Assembly: GCA_005880075.1 (NCBI GenBank)
Contig: VBJT01000026.1
Location: 1-14,796, forward strand
Source: Chloroflexota bacterium
GTDB taxonomy: Bacteria; Chloroflexota; Dehalococcoidia; SM23-28-2; RBG-16-64-32
Direction: 5' to 3'
Length of the DNA: 14,796 bases
Shown: one piece after another, positions 12,723 to 14,796 of the stretch
Position numbering within the stretch: the stretch's first letter is position 1
Layout: every line of letters begins with the position of its first letter
The notes under the pieces: generated by a model
Told to the model about the DNA's origin: nothing
Seen by the model: the letters and a program-made list of their open reading frames with translations, nothing else
Databases searched by the model: none
Position numbers and translations under genes: made by a program

Positions 12723-14796
12723 GCGGCTGTCGCCATCAGTCTGCGGAGCATATATGGCAGGATGCCACCGTGGCGGTATTGCTCTACCTCGAGCGGGCTG
12801 TCGACGCGTGCGAGGACCGGAAAGCTCGTCTCGGCGCCGTCAGGGCCAACCGCGCGGACGACGAGATGTTTCTTCGGCTCGAGGCCCTCGCGAAGTCCTT
12901 CGATGTGGTAGACCTCGGCGCCGGTGAGCCCGAGCGAGACGCGTGAGAAGCCGGGGGCAAACTCCAGCGGGAGGACGCCCATACCGACGAGATTGCTGCG
13001 GTGGATGCGCTCATAGCTCTCGGCGATGACGGCTCGTACGCCGAGAAGCGACGTGCCCTTCGCGGCCCAGTCGCGCGAACTGCCCGTCCCGTACTCTTTG
13101 CCGGTGATAACGATCAGCGGGACGCCCTCTGCCTGGTAGCGCAGGGCGGCGTCATAGATGGTGATGCCTTCTTCGTCGGGGAAGTGGCGCGTCCAGCCGC
13201 CTTCGACCCCCGGCACAAGCTCGTTTCGCAGGCGGACGTTGGCGAAAGTGCCGCGCACCATCACCTCGTGGTTGCCCCTGCGGGAGCCGTAGCTGTTGAA
13301 GTCCCGGCGATCGACCCCATGGTCGGTCAGGTACTTCGCGGCCGGGCTGCCTGGGGCGATCGATCCGGCGGGCGAGATGTGGTCGGTGGTCACCGAGTCA
13401 CCCATCATGACGAGCACGCGCGCGCCACTGATGTCGCGAACTACGGGCGGCTCGGTCGCGATGCCGCGAACGAACGGCGGCTCGCGGAGGTACGTTGAGG
13501 CGTCGCCCCACTCCCAGAGAGCGCCCGTCGGTACGTTGAGAGCCGCCCAGCGTTCCTCGCCGTCGAATATATGCTCGTATGTCTCTTTGAAGATCTCGGA
13601 GTCGATGGCGCTTGCGACCGTGGTCTGAACGTCCTCGGACGTCGGCCAAATGTCGGCTAGGTACACTGGCCGGCCGCTGGAATCGCGGCCGAGTGGTTCC
13701 GTCCGGAGGTCGATGTCGACCGTGCCGGCCAGCGCGTAAGCCACTACAAGCGGCGGCGACGCGAGGTACGCGGCGCGCACCTGGGGGTGAATGCGTCCCT
13801 CAAAGTTCCGGTTGCCGCTGAGAACCGCGGCGACGACGAGGCCGTTCGTATCGACCGCCTCCGCGACAGGCTCGGGCAGCGGGCCGCTATTGCCGATGCA
13901 GGTCGTGCAGCCAAAGCCGACGAGGTCGAAATGCAGCGCTTCGAGAAAGCGGAGGAGGTCAGCGCGCCGAAGGTAATCGACCACGGCGCGGGAGCCCGGC
14001 GCGAGGCTCGTCTTCACATACGGCGGGATGCTCAGGCCGCGCTCAACGGCATTACGGGCGAGCAGACCGGCGCCGAGCATAACCGAGGGGTTGGAGGTGT
14101 TGGTGCAACTCGTGATCGCGGCGATGACGACGGAGCCATGCGAAAGCTCTGCGCGGTGTCCGTTCAGCGCGACCACCGCATGCTTTGGACGAGGGTCGAC
14201 CGCCGGGATGTCTGCCGGGGGCGGCGTTGTTTCGCCGGGTGCTGTCGACTCCCAGTCCATACGTTCTTTCGCCTTGCGGCCGGACGGGAACTGCTCACCG
14301 AAGGCCTGTTCGAGGCTGCTCTTGACTTCCGCGAGCGGCACGCGGTCCTGAGGGCGGCGAGGACCGGCGAGGCTGGCCTCGACCGAGCGGAGGTCGAGCG
14401 TCAGGAGATCGCTGAACTCGGGGTCGCGGGTGCCATCTTCACGGAAAAGGCCCTGAGCGCGACAATACTGCTCGATGAGCTCGACCTGGGCGGACGGGCG
14501 TCCGGTCGCCGTCAGGTAACGCAACGTTTCGACGTCGACCGGAAAGAAGCCGCAGGTGGCGCCGTATTCCGGTGACATGTTGCTGATGGTCGCGCGGTCC
14601 GGAAGGCTCAGCGTGCTAAGACCCGGGCCGCAGAACTCGACGAACTTTCCGACAGCGCCGTGGCGGCGGAGCATTTCAGTGACGGTCAGGACGAGGTCGG
14701 TCGCCGTCGTGCCCTCTCGCAACTCGCCGGTCATGCGCACGCCGATGACCTGTGGAGCGACGAAGGGGAGCGGCTGGCCGAGCATCGCGGCTTCCG
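12719..14796 (-). CDS. acnA: aconitate hydratase AcnA, 5' end outside the window
   Basis: The C-terminal ~690 residues of an AcnA/IRP-type aconitase, which isomerises citrate and isocitrate in the TCA cycle. The frame is open through the right edge (EAAMLGQPL), so roughly 200 residues are missing from view. Iron-sulfur ligands are present: one Cys in ITSCTNTSNP and two in GFGCTTCIGNSG. Also visible are ANMSPEYGATCGFFP-type (here SNMSPEYGATCGFFP), SGNRNFEGRIHP, GDSVTTDHISPAGS, the swivel-domain FNSYGSRRGNHEV, and the active-site GSSRDWAAKG near the C-terminus. It aligns with Escherichia coli AcnA from memory without gaps, so it shows none of the deletions seen in other genes here. The TetR gene follows on the same strand but has its own promoter. 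Confidence 0.97.
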   Translation of the reverse strand, partial: EAAMLGQPLPFVAPQVIGVRMTGELREGTTATDLVLTVTEMLRRHGAVGKFVEFCGPGLSTLSLPDRATISNMSPEYGATCGFFPVDVETLRYLTATGRPSAQVELIEQYCRAQGLFREDGTRDPEFSDLLTLDLRSVEASLAGPRRPQDRVPLAEVKSSLEQAFGEQFPSGRKAKERMDWESTAPGETTPPPADIPAVDPRPKHAVVALNGHRAELSHGSVVIAAITSCTNTSNPSVMLGAGLLARNAVERGLSIPPYVKTSLAPGSRAVVDYLRRADLLRFLEALHFDLVGFGCTTCIGNSGPLPEPVAEAVDTNGLVVAAVLSGNRNFEGRIHPQVRAAYLASPPLVVAYALAGTVDIDLRTEPLGRDSSGRPVYLADIWPTSEDVQTTVASAIDSEIFKETYEHIFDGEERWAALNVPTGALWEWGDASTYLREPPFVRGIATEPPVVRDISGARVLVMMGDSVTTDHISPAGSIAPGSPAAKYLTDHGVDRRDFNSYGSRRGNHEVMVRGTFANVRLRNELVPGVEGGWTRHFPDEEGITIYDAALRYQAEGVPLIVITGKEYGTGSSRDWAAKGTSLLGVRAVIAESYERIHRSNLVGMGVLPLEFAPGFSRVSLGLTGAEVYHIEGLREGLEPKKHLVVRAVGPDGAETSFPVLARVDSPLEVEQYRHGGILPYMLRRLMATAA

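Noticed and set aside
13787..14575. 262-codon plus-strand ORF opposite acnA
   Set aside because: It is the antisense shadow of a conserved aconitase reading frame in GC-rich DNA.

Overview
The window is GC-rich bacterial chromosome, gene-dense and mostly in short operons. Gene content (two-domain AhbA/AhbB-like protein, TrpD2-like protein, DUF4242 protein, small SUOX-type molybdoenzyme, SET protein, AcnA) and the mix of strong Shine-Dalgarno sites with starts that have none would suit a Chloroflexota lineage. That assignment is an inference with low confidence; there is no rRNA or tRNA to anchor it. No tRNA, CRISPR array, transposase or integrase was recognised.

Layout. 1-507 (+): two small membrane ORFs. 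462-3143 (-): a tight operon running right to left: unknown protein, cupin, threonine aldolase, DUF3108-like lipoprotein. 3144-3487: spacer. 3488-4530 (-): a TrpD2/anthranilate phosphoribosyltransferase-like gene broken by a frameshift. 4601-5173 (+): a membrane protein built of two homologous halves. 5188-7851 (-): molybdopterin oxidoreductase, SET protein, a degenerate ~193-bp tandem duplication, and a siroheme-decarboxylase-like protein. 7938-9316 (+): broken lspA followed by rluD. 9269-9992 (-): DUF4242 protein and an unknown protein. 10129-11601 (+): gltX. 11602-12013: a 412-base spacer with operator-like palindromes, a good promoter, nested helices and two strong hairpins, the best place to look for an undescribed RNA. 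12014-12646 (-): a TetR-type regulator whose recognition helix is missing. 12719-14796 (-): acnA, running off the right edge.

Three themes stand out. First, three genes lack a key segment: TrpD2-like (linker, with frameshift), LspA (the Asn-Gly-Ala-Ala-Phe region, with frameshift) and TetR (the HTH, in frame). Either the genome is decaying by short deletions or the assembly has recurrent short errors. Second, the TetR gene has a consensus promoter and a perfect 10+2+10 palindrome at its start point, and two 16/20 matches to that palindrome sit 20 bp apart in front of the candidate RNA, suggesting a small regulon. Third, four intergenic tracts are degenerate arrays with a strict 7-base period but different unit sequences.
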